Below are positions 17,114-26,416 of a DNA stretch of 64,000 nt, piece by piece; the first letter of the stretch is position 1; each line of letters opens with the position of its first letter. The stretch lies in contig NZ_CP133148.1 in assembly GCF_036488675.1 (NCBI RefSeq), positions 2,991,001 to 3,055,000 of the forward strand, in the 5' to 3' direction. The notes under the pieces are model-generated. The model had not been told where the DNA came from. It searched no databases and saw only the letters and a list, made by a program, of their open reading frames with translations. Source of the stretch: Sinorhizobium chiapasense. Lineage in GTDB: Bacteria; Pseudomonadota; Alphaproteobacteria; Rhizobiales; Rhizobiaceae. A program made the translations under genes and the position numbers.

Positions 17114-17794
17114 TTGAAGACGGAGAACGCTTCAGAAGCGCGCGTTGGTGTGGGCGATCCACCGCTCGGCGAGCGGCTGCGCCGCCGTCGGAAGGAACTG
17201 AAGCTGACGCTCCAGACGGTCGCCGACCATTCGGGCTTTTCCGTCGGCTTCATTTCTCAGATAGAGCGCGGCATTACCGTGCCTTCGCTCACATCGCTGA
17301 TCGCCGTCTGCCGCACGTTGAAAGTCGAAGTCGGCGCCGTCTTCACGCCGCCGAAGGTTGCCTCGCCCGTCACCCGCCGCGCGCACCGTCCGATCTATGC
17401 GCTTGGCGACGGCGACGGCAATGTCTCCTACGAACGCCTCTCCGCCGCCTTCCCCGGCAATGTCCTTCGAAGCACGATCATTCATGAACCGCCTGGACGG
17501 CGAAGCGAACCGATGTCGCACGAGGGCGAGGAAATCTACTTCATCCTCGAGGGTTCGCTGACCTTGGAGATCGATGGCGAGCGCATCGTTCTTGAGCCCG
17601 GCGACTCGGCCCATTTTCCCTCCACGCGCACACATGCCACCTGGAACCACACGAACAAGCCAACGACCATCCTGCACACCTGCACGATGGACGTCTTCGG
17701 CGATGGCGAGCCTTCCGGCGACCCGGACAACAGCTTGGCGGTAACTCGTGCCGCAAGCCGCAATGGCGTCGCGAAAAAACACAAGCCGCGCTGA
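17114..17794 (+). CDS. XRE-family regulator with C-terminal cupin domain (PuuR-like)
   Basis: A 226-residue regulator: an N-terminal helix-turn-helix (GERLRRRRKELKLTLQTVAD then SVGFISQIERG, roughly residues 19-55) joined to a small-molecule-binding cupin (SHEGEEIYFILEGSLTLEID, then GDSAHFPSTRTHATWNH). This is the architecture of PuuR and related repressors of amine or amino-acid catabolism. The start is a TTG preceded by GGGAGGAG; a longer frame exists upstream but overlaps the GntR 3' end and the candidate operator. It probably senses putrescine or a derivative and controls the puu genes and itself. Confidence 0.85.
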   Translation: MKTENASEARVGVGDPPLGERLRRRRKELKLTLQTVADHSGFSVGFISQIERGITVPSLTSLIAVCRTLKVEVGAVFTPPKVASPVTRRAHRPIYALGDGDGNVSYERLSAAFPGNVLRSTIIHEPPGRRSEPMSHEGEEIYFILEGSLTLEIDGERIVLEPGDSAHFPSTRTHATWNHTNKPTTILHTCTMDVFGDGEPSGDPDNSLAVTRAASRNGVAKKHKPR

Positions 17795-17869
17795 TGCGGG
17801 GGAACGGCACTATCTGACCTCACCTCGCAAGCAGCATTTCACCCACCATCAACACGAGGACGCGATCAC

Positions 17870-18973
17870 ATGAATGAACAGACGAAGATGCGGCTCGCCG
17901 CGCTGCGCGCGCGAATGAAGGAGACCGGCACGGGGCTCATCGCCATTGCACCTGGGTCGCACATGGATTGGGTGCTGGGCTTCCACCCGCATCCGGACGA
18001 ACGTCCCTGCCTGCTTCTGATCGCGCCGGAACGGGAAGCCTTCCTGATGCCGGCGCTCAATGCCGAGGGCACGCGCGAGCACACCGACATTGACTTCTAC
18101 AACTGGTCGGACGCGGAAGGTCCCGTTCTGGCGCTCAAGGCTGCCCTTGCCGGACTCGGTGCCGAAGAGCCCGGCCGCGTCGTTCTCGACGAGACGATGC
18201 GTGCGGATTTTGCGCTGCTGCTTCTCGACAATCTGCCGGAGGACACCGCACGTGATTTTACCCCTGGCACGCTTGGTGCCCTGCGCATGCGCAAGGACCG
18301 CAGCGAATACGAACTCCTGAAGATGAACGCGGCGATCGCCGACCGGGCGATGCAGGCCGCCTTTTCGAAGGTCCGTCCTGGCATGACCGAGAAGGAACTC
18401 GCGGCCGAGATCCGCGCGCATTTTTCCTCGGAAGGAGCAGCGCCGGCCTTCTGGATCGTCGGCTCCGGCGGCAACGGCGCCTTTCCGCATCATTCGGCCA
18501 GCGACCGCGTTATCGAAGAAGGCGATGCCGTGGTGATCGATATCGGCGGCCGCAAGCAGGGCTTTCCGAGCGATATCACCAGAATGGCGGTCGTGGGCCG
18601 CGCGCCGGAGGGCTATGGCCAGATCCACACGATCGTGGAAAAGGCCGTGCAGGCGGCGATGAAGGCCGCCCGCCCCGGCGTGCAGGCTAAGGAGGTCGAC
18701 GCGGCCGCACGCAAGGTGATTACGGATGCCGGCTATGGCGAATATTTCGTGCATCGCACCGGTCACGGCATGGGGATTGACGGTCACGAGCCGCCCTACA
18801 TCACCGCGACGTCGGAAACGATCCTCGAGGAAGGCATGGTCTTTTCCATCGAGCCCGGCATCTACCTGCCCGGCCGTTTCGGCATTCGGCTCGAGGATAT
18901 CGTGATCCTGCGCGCCGACGGACCGGAGGTCCTCTCCTCGCTGCCGCGCGACGTCCATGTCGCCAAGGTCTGA
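17870..18973 (+). CDS. M24-family metallopeptidase (Xaa-Pro aminopeptidase / creatinase fold)
   Basis: A 367-residue protein with the two-domain creatinase fold. All five metal ligands of active M24 peptidases are present: Asp224 and Asp235 (VVIDIGGRKQGFPSDITR), His299 (RTGHGMGID), Glu328 (SIEPGIY) and Glu342 (IRLEDIV). It is therefore likely an active dimetal aminopeptidase cleaving Xaa-Pro bonds. It lies 75 bp downstream of the XRE-cupin gene in the same direction and may be its target. Peptidases of this family next to amine catabolism genes may release amino acids or act on a gamma-glutamyl/proline-like amide; this link is inference. Confidence 0.9.
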   Translation: MNEQTKMRLAALRARMKETGTGLIAIAPGSHMDWVLGFHPHPDERPCLLLIAPEREAFLMPALNAEGTREHTDIDFYNWSDAEGPVLALKAALAGLGAEEPGRVVLDETMRADFALLLLDNLPEDTARDFTPGTLGALRMRKDRSEYELLKMNAAIADRAMQAAFSKVRPGMTEKELAAEIRAHFSSEGAAPAFWIVGSGGNGAFPHHSASDRVIEEGDAVVIDIGGRKQGFPSDITRMAVVGRAPEGYGQIHTIVEKAVQAAMKAARPGVQAKEVDAAARKVITDAGYGEYFVHRTGHGMGIDGHEPPYITATSETILEEGMVFSIEPGIYLPGRFGIRLEDIVILRADGPEVLSSLPRDVHVAKV

Positions 18974-19030
18974 CGGCGAGCGCTTTCTGTAAGCTATGAC
19001 GAAGGCGCCGGCACGGCGTCCTCCGCGTGT

Positions 19031-19291
19031 TTATTGCGCGGGATAGCTCCCGCCGCGCTTCGGCGGCTGCTTGCCGGCGCCTGCATTCTTCCTTGCCGGT
19101 GTACCGTAAGTAGCCGGGTTATCCTGGCCGGTGATCCAGTAAAAGAGATAACTCGGCCACGGCTTGCGTTGGATGCCGCTGTAATACTCGCCCTTCCCCG
19201 TTCGCATCTGGGCATTCGCATCGCCCGCCAACAGGCCGGATGCGATCAGAGCCACGACAAGGGCCAGAGCGGTACAGGCACGATATCTCAT
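19031..19291 (-). CDS. Small secreted protein of unknown function, 86 residues
   Basis: An N-terminal signal peptide (MRYRACTALALVVALIASGL, cleaved near ANA-Q) precedes a short mature part with QMRTGKGEYYSGIQRKPWPS, YLFYWITGQDNPATYGTP and a Lys/Pro/Gly tail. The ATG at 19291 has AGGAG seven bases upstream, and homologous-looking upstream residues are absent. The gene is convergent with the M24 peptidase gene and divergent from the FadR-type gene. The Trp/Tyr-rich, positively charged mature peptide suggests a periplasmic or surface role. I do not recognise a family. Confidence 0.65.
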   Translation of the reverse strand: MRYRACTALALVVALIASGLLAGDANAQMRTGKGEYYSGIQRKPWPSYLFYWITGQDNPATYGTPARKNAGAGKQPPKRGGSYPAQ

Positions 19292-19506
19292 CTCAGAACT
19301 CCTCGCCCCGATATCGCTCCCAATCATGGCAACGGTCAAGAGATCGGTGCAGCGTGAGACCGAGAGCTTCACGCTCCGATGGAAGCCGCCACGCGGACCG
19401 AGGCTGCGCATACAGACCGACCACCCGAGTTTGCCGCTTGACCACCCGGCTGATCGCCTGCATATTGCTCAGATGTCAGACCAATTTGGCGCCGCGGGAG
19501 AACCGG

Positions 19507-20223
19507 ATGCCTCAGCAAGACAAGGCGACGCTTGTGCCCCTGCCCCCGGTCGACCGGGTGCAACAGGTCATTGCCGCTCTTGCCGACTACATCCAGCATT
19601 CCGGCCTGAGGCCGGGCGATCGGCTGCCGGCCGAGCGTGAGCTGATGGCGGCGCTTGCCGTCGGCCGCTCCACGGTTCGCGAGGTCCTCAGCCATTTCCA
19701 GGCGCTCGGCGTCGTCGAGGCGCGCAAAGGCAGCGGCACGTACCTGCTGCGGGCCATTTCCGGCGCGACGATCCACATGCCGCTGGCGCTCGATACAGAG
19801 CACCTGCGCGACGCGCTTCTGCAGACGCTCGAAGTGCGGCGCGGCATCGAGGTCGAGGCCGGCATGGTGGCCGCGCGCCGCCGCACCGACGCGGACCTCG
19901 TCAACATCGAGACGAAGCTCGACGAGATGGAACGCGTGCATCTCGCCAAAGGCACCTCCGGTCCGGAAGACCTGGCCTTCCACCTGGCGATCTACGACGC
20001 CACGCACAACCCGCTCTTCCGCCAACTTCTCGAGCAGATGCGCGAGGCCTTCGAACGCTTCTGGGAAAAGCCCTTCGACCGCCCGGATTTCGCGCGGCGC
20101 TCCTTTCCGTTCCACCGCACGCTCTTCAACGCGATCGCCGCACAGGACACCCACGCTGCGCGCGAAGAAACACTGAAGATCCTCGCCATCGTCGAGGAAG
20201 ACATCAAGGAAATGTCCAAATGA
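19507..20223 (+). CDS. FadR/GntR-family transcriptional regulator (FCD)
   Basis: A 238-residue regulator: a winged helix-turn-helix with the GntR signature (LRPGDRLPAERELMAALAVG and STVREVLSHFQALGVVEARK, residues 35-75) and a helical FCD effector domain (DLAFHLAIYDATHNPLF, then FPFHRTLFNAI giving metal-type His residues). The ATG has GGGAG ten bases upstream. Its stop overlaps the start of the PLP enzyme gene (ATGA), so regulator and enzyme are translated together and the regulator probably controls this enzyme and the sugar ABC operon behind it. Confidence 0.87.
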   Translation: MPQQDKATLVPLPPVDRVQQVIAALADYIQHSGLRPGDRLPAERELMAALAVGRSTVREVLSHFQALGVVEARKGSGTYLLRAISGATIHMPLALDTEHLRDALLQTLEVRRGIEVEAGMVAARRRTDADLVNIETKLDEMERVHLAKGTSGPEDLAFHLAIYDATHNPLFRQLLEQMREAFERFWEKPFDRPDFARRSFPFHRTLFNAIAAQDTHAAREETLKILAIVEEDIKEMSK

Positions 20224-21392
20224 ACAACGGCTTCGATCCGTTCGATACAGCCTCCCTCATCGTCGCGCATGACGACGGCAATGCCTTCGATGCCGTCGTG
20301 CCACCGATCGTCCAGACGTCGCTTTTCACCTTCAAGGACTATGACGACATGGTCGCCTCCTACCGGGGTGAGCGCGTGCGGCCGATCTACACCCGCGGCC
20401 TCAACCCGACCGTCAGGATGTTCGAGGAGATGCTGGCGAAACTCGAAGGCGCCGAGGATGCGATCGGATTCGCGAGCGGCATGTCGGCGATCTCGTCGAC
20501 CGTTCTTTCCTTCGTCGAACCGGGCGACCGCATCGTCGCGGTCAAGCATGTCTATCCCGACGCCTTCCGGCTCTTCGGCACGCACCTGAAGCGCATGCGC
20601 GTCGAAGTGACCTATGTCGACGGCCGCGACGAGGAGGCGGTGGCAAAGGCGCTCCCCGGCGCCAAGCTCTTTTACATGGAAAGTCCGACGAGCTGGGTCA
20701 TGGACACCCACGACGTTGCCACCCTTGCCGCACTCGCCAAGGCAGAGGGAATCGTCACCGTCATCGACAACAGCTGGGCGAGTCCGGTGTTCCAGCAGCC
20801 GATCGCGCTCGGCGTCGATCTCGTCATCCACTCTGCCTCGAAATATCTCGGCGGCCACAGCGATGTCGTCGCCGGGGTCGTTGCCGGCTCGAAGGATCTG
20901 ATCGGCCGCATCCGCTCGGAAGCCTATCCCTATCTCGGTGGCAAGCTTTCACCGTTCGATGCCTGGCTCCTGATCCGCGGGCTTCGCACCCTGCCGATCC
21001 GGATGAAGGCGCACGAACGCTCGGCACGCACCGTCGCTGAGCGCCTGCAGGACCATCCGCTGGTCGAAACGGTTTGCCATCCCGGCCTCGGCAACCATCT
21101 GCCGCCAGGTCTTTCCGGCACGTCCGGCCTGTTCTCGTTCATTTTCCACGAGGGCATCGATGTGCGCCGCTTCGCCGATCATCTCGAGTTGTTCAAGCTC
21201 GGTGTCTCCTGGGGCGGCCACGAAAGCCTCATCGTGCCGGGCGAAGTCGTTCTGGCGCAGAAAGCCCAGCCCAATTCCGCGGTCGCCTTCGGCATTTCTC
21301 CGCGGTCGGTACGGCTCCATGTCGGCCTGGAGGGAACGGAGGCCCTCTGGAGCGATCTCGAAGCGGCGATCGCCGTCGCTTCACTAGGCTGA
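20220..21392 (+). CDS. Cys/Met-metabolism PLP-dependent enzyme (transsulfuration family)
   Basis: A 390-residue fold-type I PLP enzyme of the cystathionine gamma-synthase/beta-lyase family. It has the cofactor lysine Lys208 in HSASKYLGGHSD, Asp183 in VIDNSWASP, YTRGLNPT (57-64) and GMSAISSTVL. It could act as a beta- or gamma-lyase on sulfur amino acids, or as a related lyase. The gene is overlapped by the FadR-type regulator and precedes a four-gene sugar ABC operon by about 40 bp, which is unusual company for a methionine-pathway enzyme. This context suggests a special substrate rather than housekeeping cystathionine metabolism. Confidence 0.85.
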   Translation: MNNGFDPFDTASLIVAHDDGNAFDAVVPPIVQTSLFTFKDYDDMVASYRGERVRPIYTRGLNPTVRMFEEMLAKLEGAEDAIGFASGMSAISSTVLSFVEPGDRIVAVKHVYPDAFRLFGTHLKRMRVEVTYVDGRDEEAVAKALPGAKLFYMESPTSWVMDTHDVATLAALAKAEGIVTVIDNSWASPVFQQPIALGVDLVIHSASKYLGGHSDVVAGVVAGSKDLIGRIRSEAYPYLGGKLSPFDAWLLIRGLRTLPIRMKAHERSARTVAERLQDHPLVETVCHPGLGNHLPPGLSGTSGLFSFIFHEGIDVRRFADHLELFKLGVSWGGHESLIVPGEVVLAQKAQPNSAVAFGISPRSVRLHVGLEGTEALWSDLEAAIAVASLG

Positions 21393-21435
21393 CGATACAG
21401 TAACACCCGAACACCAAAGAAAAGGGGAACTGAAA

Positions 21436-22698
21436 ATGAGGAAACTTATCACCGCAACCCTGCTTGCGACCCTGATGGCCGGCAGCGCGCTCGCCGATAC
21501 AAAGCTGAAGCTCGTAGAGGTCATCACCAGCCCCGAGCGCACTGAAACGCTGAAGTCGATCGTCGCCAAGTTCGAGGCGGCAAACCCCGGCACCACCGTC
21601 GAGATCATCTCGCTGCCCTGGGGCGAGGCCTTCCAGAAATTCGCGACCATGGTCTCGGCCGGCGAAGTGCCCGATGTCATGGAAATGCCTGACACCTGGC
21701 TCTCGCTCTACGCCAATAACGGCATGCTCGAAAGCCTCGAGCCCTATCTCGAAAAGTGGGAGCACACGGGCGGCCTCACCGAGCGCGCGCTCGAACTCGG
21801 CCGCGACGTCAACGACACCGCCTATATGCTGCCCTACGGCTTCTATCTCCGGGCGATGTTCTATAACAAGAAGCTGCTCTCGGAGGCGGGCGTTGCCGAA
21901 CCGCCGAAGACGATGGACGACTTCGTCAAGGCATCCGAGGCGGTCTCCAAGCTGCCTGGCAAATCCGGCTACTGCCTGCGCGGCGGGCCGGGCGGCCTGA
22001 ACGGCTGGGTGATGTTCGGCGCCACCATGGCCGGCGACAACAAGTTCTTCAACGAAGACGGCACCTCGACGATGAACAGCGAAGGTTGGGTGAAGGGCCT
22101 GACCTGGGTCATCGACCTCTACAAGAACGGGCTCGCGCCGAAGGACAGCGTCAACTGGGGCTTCAACGAAATCGTCGCCGGTTTCTATAGCGGCACCTGC
22201 GCCTTCCTCGACCAGGACCCGGACGCGCTGATCGCGATTGCCCAGCGCATGAAGCCGGATGATTTCGGCGTCACCACCATGCCGAAGGGCCCGAGCGGCA
22301 AGGCGTTCACCACCATCGGCTTCGCTGGTTGGTCGATGCTCTCGGCGAGCCAGAACAAGGACCTTTCCTGGAAGCTCATCGAAACGCTCGAAGGTCCGGA
22401 AGGCAACATCGAGTGGAACAAGCGCACCGGCGCGCTGCCGGTCCACAAGTCGGCCGAGAAGGATCCCTTCTATGCAAGCGCGCAGTTCAAGGGCTGGTTC
22501 GATGAACTCGCCGACAAGGACGTCGTGCTGACCGTGATGCCGACCTATCTCGAAGAGTTTGCCTTCTTCAAGGATTCGCTGGCGATCAAGACGACGCAGG
22601 AAGCGCTGCTCGGAGACATCACGCCGGAAGAGCTCGCCAACCAGTGGGCCGATTATCTGACCAAGGCACAGCAGAAGTATCTGGCGAACAAGAAGTAA
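21436..22698 (+). CDS. Sugar ABC transporter substrate-binding protein (UgpB/MalE type)
   Basis: A 420-residue periplasmic binding protein with a Sec signal (MRKLITATLLATLMAGSALA, cut before DTKLK). The mature domain is type I family 1 (MSAGEVPDVMEMPDTWLSLY, GLNGWVMFGATMAGDNKFF), typical of oligosaccharide or glycerol-phosphate importers. It is the first gene of an operon with two permeases and an ATPase. A 13-bp-stem hairpin and a second hairpin follow its stop before the first permease gene, which would raise its expression relative to the membrane parts. Substrate unknown. Confidence 0.9.
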   Translation: MRKLITATLLATLMAGSALADTKLKLVEVITSPERTETLKSIVAKFEAANPGTTVEIISLPWGEAFQKFATMVSAGEVPDVMEMPDTWLSLYANNGMLESLEPYLEKWEHTGGLTERALELGRDVNDTAYMLPYGFYLRAMFYNKKLLSEAGVAEPPKTMDDFVKASEAVSKLPGKSGYCLRGGPGGLNGWVMFGATMAGDNKFFNEDGTSTMNSEGWVKGLTWVIDLYKNGLAPKDSVNWGFNEIVAGFYSGTCAFLDQDPDALIAIAQRMKPDDFGVTTMPKGPSGKAFTTIGFAGWSMLSASQNKDLSWKLIETLEGPEGNIEWNKRTGALPVHKSAEKDPFYASAQFKGWFDELADKDVVLTVMPTYLEEFAFFKDSLAIKTTQEALLGDITPEELANQWADYLTKAQQKYLANKK

Positions 22699-22707
22699 CA
22701 CGCAGGT

Positions 22708-22781
22708 GCACGGCGGCGGGCTCGTCCCGCCGCCGTGCGACGTAATCGACAAGAAACAGGGCGCGCCGGCAAGGGCGCGCC
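22708..22781 (+). terminator. Two tandem hairpins between binding-protein and permease genes
   Basis: The first has perfect 13-bp arms (GCACGGCGGCGGG / CCCGCCGCCGTGC, 5-nt loop, 22708-22738). The second has 8-bp arms of GGCGCGCC (22760-22781). Neither has a U-tract. They look like intra-operon attenuating/stabilising hairpins rather than an operon end. Confidence 0.65.
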
Positions 22782-22802
22782 ATGAAGGGGAATATTTGAT
22801 CG

Positions 22803-23738
22803 ATGGCCTATGCCGCACGCCATGACGGCCTGCATGCAATTCGTCCGCCGCTGATGAAACGCATCGCCGACGCCTCCGCGCCTTATCTCTACAGTGCGCC
22901 GGCGCTGATCCTGATCGTCGCGGTCATGCTCGTGCCGCTGGTCCTCGGCGTCTCCTATGCCTTCCGCGACATCCAACTGCTCAACCCCTTCTCCAGTGCC
23001 TTCGTCGGCCTCGATCACTTCAGGGCACTGTCGCAGGACCAGGCGTTTTTCCGCGCACTCCGCAACACGCTCTGGTGGACCGGCGCTTCCGTACTGTTGC
23101 AGTTCACCTTCGGACTGATCCTCGCCCTCCTGCTCGACAAACCGTTTAGCGGCCGCGCAATTGCCCAGGCTCTCGTTTTCCTGCCCTGGGCCGTCCCGAG
23201 CTTCCTCGCCGGTCTCAACTGGGCCTGGCTCTTCAACCCCGTCGTCGGTCCGTTGCCGCATTGGCTCTACGGGCTCGGGCTCATGAGCCAGCCGGCAAAT
23301 ATCCTGTCCGATCCGCAGCTTGCCATGTGGGGGCCGATCGTCGCCAATATCTGGTGGGGTATCCCCTTCTTCGCCATTACGCTGCTTGCCGCGCTGCAGG
23401 CGATCCCGCGCGATCTTTACGAGGCCGCCAGCATCGACGGAGCGGGGCCTGCCCAGCGCTTCCTCTCGATTACCCTTCCCTTCCTCGCCCCGACGATCGC
23501 GATCACCATTCTCCTGCGCACGGTCTGGATCTCAAATTTCGCCGACCTCATCATCGTCATGACCAATGGCGGACCGGCCGACCGCACGCAGATCGTCGCC
23601 AGCTACATCTTCACCCAGGCCTTCAAGCGGCTCGATTTCGGCTATGCCTCGGCGATCGCGCTCGTGCTCCTCGCGCTGCTGCTCGCCTATTCGCTGCTGA
23701 TCGTCATCCTGAGACAGTGGCTGCTCAGCAAGGATTGA
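22803..23738 (+). CDS. Sugar ABC transporter permease (MalF/UgpA type)
   Basis: A 311-residue inner-membrane permease with about six hydrophobic segments (for example SAPALILIVAVMLVPLVLGV). Its EAA loop (YEAASIDGAGPAQRFLSITL) couples to the ATPase. It pairs with the next gene, starting five bases after its stop. The ATG at 22803 is preceded by AGGGG at a slightly long distance. Transport substrate is set by the binding protein upstream and is not deducible. Confidence 0.9.
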   Translation: MAYAARHDGLHAIRPPLMKRIADASAPYLYSAPALILIVAVMLVPLVLGVSYAFRDIQLLNPFSSAFVGLDHFRALSQDQAFFRALRNTLWWTGASVLLQFTFGLILALLLDKPFSGRAIAQALVFLPWAVPSFLAGLNWAWLFNPVVGPLPHWLYGLGLMSQPANILSDPQLAMWGPIVANIWWGIPFFAITLLAALQAIPRDLYEAASIDGAGPAQRFLSITLPFLAPTIAITILLRTVWISNFADLIIVMTNGGPADRTQIVASYIFTQAFKRLDFGYASAIALVLLALLLAYSLLIVILRQWLLSKD

Positions 23739-23743
23739 GACCG

Positions 23744-24577
23744 ATGCGCGCCAAACCAGCCTTCCTCACCATCGCGCACCGCCTGGCGATCCTCGCCTAC
23801 ATCGCCTTTGCGCTCTTCCCGCTCTTCTGGCTGCTCAAGGTTGCGGTCACGCCGAACGATCTGCTCTACACCGAGGGTGTTCGCCTCTGGCCGTCGCGGG
23901 CGAGTTTCGAGCATTTCGACTTCGTGCTCCGGCACAGCGCTTTTCCGGTCTTCTTCCGCAACAGCCTGATCGTTTCGGGCTCAACCGCGGTGATCGTTAC
24001 GGTCCTTTCTTCACTCTCCGGCTACGCGCTGTCGCGTTTCGGGTTCCGCGGCAAGTACTGGCTGGTGACCTTGATGCTGCTCACCCAGATGTTCCCGCTG
24101 GTGATGCTGGTCGCGCCGATCTTCAAGATCCTCTCGCCAATGGGGCTCACCAACAGCCTGACGGGCCTCGTCATCGTCTACACGGCGTTCAACGTGCCCT
24201 TCGCCACCTTCCTGATGGAGTCCTTCTTCGACGGCATTCCGAAGGATCTGGAAGAAGCGGCGATGATCGACGGTGCCACGCAGTTCGTCGCCTTCCGCCA
24301 GATCATCCTACCGCTGACGCTGCCCGGCATCGCCGCGACGCTCGGTTTCGTCTTCACCGCCGCCTGGAGCGAGCTGCTCTTTTCGCTGATGCTGATCTCC
24401 GGCAACGAGCAGGCGACCTTCCCGGTCGGGCTCCTGTCCTTCGTGTCGAAATTTTCGGTCGATTTCGGGCAGATGATGGCGGCCGGCGTGCTGGCTTTGA
24501 TCCCGGCCTGCCTCTTCTTCCTGTTCATTCAACGTTATCTCGTCCAGGGCCTCACGGCCGGCGCGGTCAAAGGCTGA
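23744..24577 (+). CDS. Sugar ABC transporter permease (MalG/UgpE type)
   Basis: A 277-residue permease, the second of the pair, with an EAA loop (EEAAMIDGATQFVAFRQIIL) and LTQMFPLVMLVAPIFKIL-type helices usual for MalG. The ATG at 23744 follows the first permease's stop by five bases. The frame remains open far upstream through the first permease gene, but that part is antiphase coding of the neighbour. The ATPase starts six bases after its stop. Confidence 0.9.
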   Translation: MRAKPAFLTIAHRLAILAYIAFALFPLFWLLKVAVTPNDLLYTEGVRLWPSRASFEHFDFVLRHSAFPVFFRNSLIVSGSTAVIVTVLSSLSGYALSRFGFRGKYWLVTLMLLTQMFPLVMLVAPIFKILSPMGLTNSLTGLVIVYTAFNVPFATFLMESFFDGIPKDLEEAAMIDGATQFVAFRQIILPLTLPGIAATLGFVFTAAWSELLFSLMLISGNEQATFPVGLLSFVSKFSVDFGQMMAAGVLALIPACLFFLFIQRYLVQGLTAGAVKG

Positions 24578-24583
24578 TTACCC

Positions 24584-25651
24584 ATGGCTTCCATCGATAT
24601 CGCCAATATCCAGAAATCCTACGGCATCCATCCGGTGCTGCACGATGTCGACCTCAAGATCAAGGACGGTGAGTTCGTCGTGCTCGTCGGCCCGTCGGGC
24701 TGCGGCAAGTCCACCCTTCTGCGCATGATCGCCGGGCTCGAAAGCGTGACGGCCGGCGAGATTCGCATCGCCGGCAAGCGCGTCAACGAACTCGCGCCGA
24801 AGGACCGCGACATCGCCATGGTGTTCCAGTCCTATGCGCTCTATCCGCACATGTCGGTCGAGAAGAACATGAGCTACAGCCTGCGGCTGCGCAAGACGGC
24901 CAAGGACAGGATCACCACCGTCGTTTCCGGCGCCGCCACCAAGCTTGGTCTCGAACCCCTGCTGGAGCGCCGCCCGCGCGCTCTCTCCGGCGGCCAGCGC
25001 CAGCGCGTCGCCATGGGGCGAGCGATCGTCCGCCAGCCGAAGGCTTTTCTTTTCGACGAACCGCTCTCCAATCTCGATGCGCGCCTGCGCGAACAGATGC
25101 GCGCCGAGATCAAGAAACTGCACAAGGACCTCGGCGCCACGTCGATCTACGTGACGCACGACCAGATCGAAGCGATGACGCTGGCAGACCGCATCGTCGC
25201 GATGAACGGCGGCGTGGTCCAGCAGGTCGGAAGCCCGCTCGAGCTCTACGACCGCCCCGCCAACCTCTTTGTGGCGGGTTTCATAGGCTCTCCCGGCATG
25301 AATTTCTTCAAGGGCACCTATCGTGCCGGCGGCAGCCCAAGTTTCGAGACAGAGGGAGGCGTCAGCATTCCGCTCGATGCGTCCGCGTCGATCGCGGACA
25401 ATGCCCACGCGACGCTCGGCATACGTCCGGAACATGTCGTCCTTGCAGGTCACGGGCCGGAGAGTCTCCTTGCAACCGTAGACCTCGTCGAGCCGACCGG
25501 ATTCGGCATCATCCTGCATTTGTCGCTCGGCCGGACAAGCTTCAAGGCCTTCACCAACGACCGGTCCTTCCTCACAGCCTCAGGAACCGTTCCGGTCCGC
25601 CTTCCCGCACACTACCTGCATTTCTTCGACGCGGAGGGCAATCGCGTCTGA
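24584..25651 (+). CDS. Sugar ABC transporter ATP-binding protein (UgpC/MalK type)
   Basis: A 355-residue ATPase: Walker A GPSGCGKST (residues 38-46), signature LSGGQRQRVAMGR, Walker B FLFDEPLSNLDA, switch His in YVTHDQIEAM, and a C-terminal TOBE/regulatory region (LGIRPEHVVL, then DLVEPTGFG). It energises the two permeases upstream. The UgpC/MsmX class is sometimes shared by several importers. Last gene of the operon; no clear terminator was seen after it. Confidence 0.92.
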   Translation: MASIDIANIQKSYGIHPVLHDVDLKIKDGEFVVLVGPSGCGKSTLLRMIAGLESVTAGEIRIAGKRVNELAPKDRDIAMVFQSYALYPHMSVEKNMSYSLRLRKTAKDRITTVVSGAATKLGLEPLLERRPRALSGGQRQRVAMGRAIVRQPKAFLFDEPLSNLDARLREQMRAEIKKLHKDLGATSIYVTHDQIEAMTLADRIVAMNGGVVQQVGSPLELYDRPANLFVAGFIGSPGMNFFKGTYRAGGSPSFETEGGVSIPLDASASIADNAHATLGIRPEHVVLAGHGPESLLATVDLVEPTGFGIILHLSLGRTSFKAFTNDRSFLTASGTVPVRLPAHYLHFFDAEGNRV

Positions 25652-25885
25652 TCGGCGCGTTGCCGCAGAAAGCCGCAGGAGTGACATATGCATGGCCGGC
25701 GCTTCGCAGCGCCGGACGCGCCCCGACATGGCAATTGACTTCTGCCAAGCGGGCCTTAGTTTTGTTCCTTGTCGCAAGCATCAACCGCCCTCGGCGCGCC
25801 ACCATTGAGAGAAGCAAGCACCGCCAATACAGCGATTTGACGATAGTCCTCCTTGCCCCGCGCCCGGCGAAATTGAGGAAGTGTC

Positions 25886-26272
25886 ATGCGAATTCCTGTT
25901 GTTGCCATCTCCTTTTCGGCACTCGTACTCTGTCCCGTGACGGCCTTCGCCCAAGAGGGCGATGCCGAGGCCGGCGCGGTCGTCTTCAAGAAATGCTCGG
26001 TCTGCCACGTCGCCGACAAAGACACCAACAAGGTCGGCCCCTCGCTCAATCACATCATGGGCAGGACAGCCGGCACGCATCCCAAATTCCGCTATTCGCC
26101 GGCAATGGTCGAGGCCGGCAAGGGAGGTCTCAAGTGGGACGAGGCGACACTGCGTGATTACCTCCAGGATCCGAAGGCAAAGGTGAAAGGAACCAAGATG
26201 GTCTTTCCCGGCCTGAAGGAGGAGGCGGATATTTCCAACGTGATCGCCTACCTCAAACAATATTCACAATAG
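25886..26272 (+). CDS. Secreted c-type cytochrome (class I, c2/c550-like)
   Basis: A 128-residue periplasmic electron carrier. A Sec signal (to about AFA-Q, residue 22) precedes a single haem site CSVCH (Cys37, Cys40, His41) and a distal Met ligand, Met105 in GTKMVFPGL. The family shuttles electrons from the bc1 complex to an aa3 oxidase. It stands 144 bp upstream of the cytochrome oxidase subunit II gene, in the same direction, and is probably a direct donor for the oxidase encoded downstream. Confidence 0.92.
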   Translation: MRIPVVAISFSALVLCPVTAFAQEGDAEAGAVVFKKCSVCHVADKDTNKVGPSLNHIMGRTAGTHPKFRYSPAMVEAGKGGLKWDEATLRDYLQDPKAKVKGTKMVFPGLKEEADISNVIAYLKQYSQ

Positions 26273-26416
26273 CAAGAAACCCACGCGCGAAAGGGAGCCC
26301 CACAACAACCCTTTCGGGCGATTTGCGACTATTTTCCGTTCGTGCAATAATCGTGATCGGAACTCTACGGATTGCGTATTCATGCCCACAGCCGATTGCG
26401 GTAGGAGGGACAAGAA

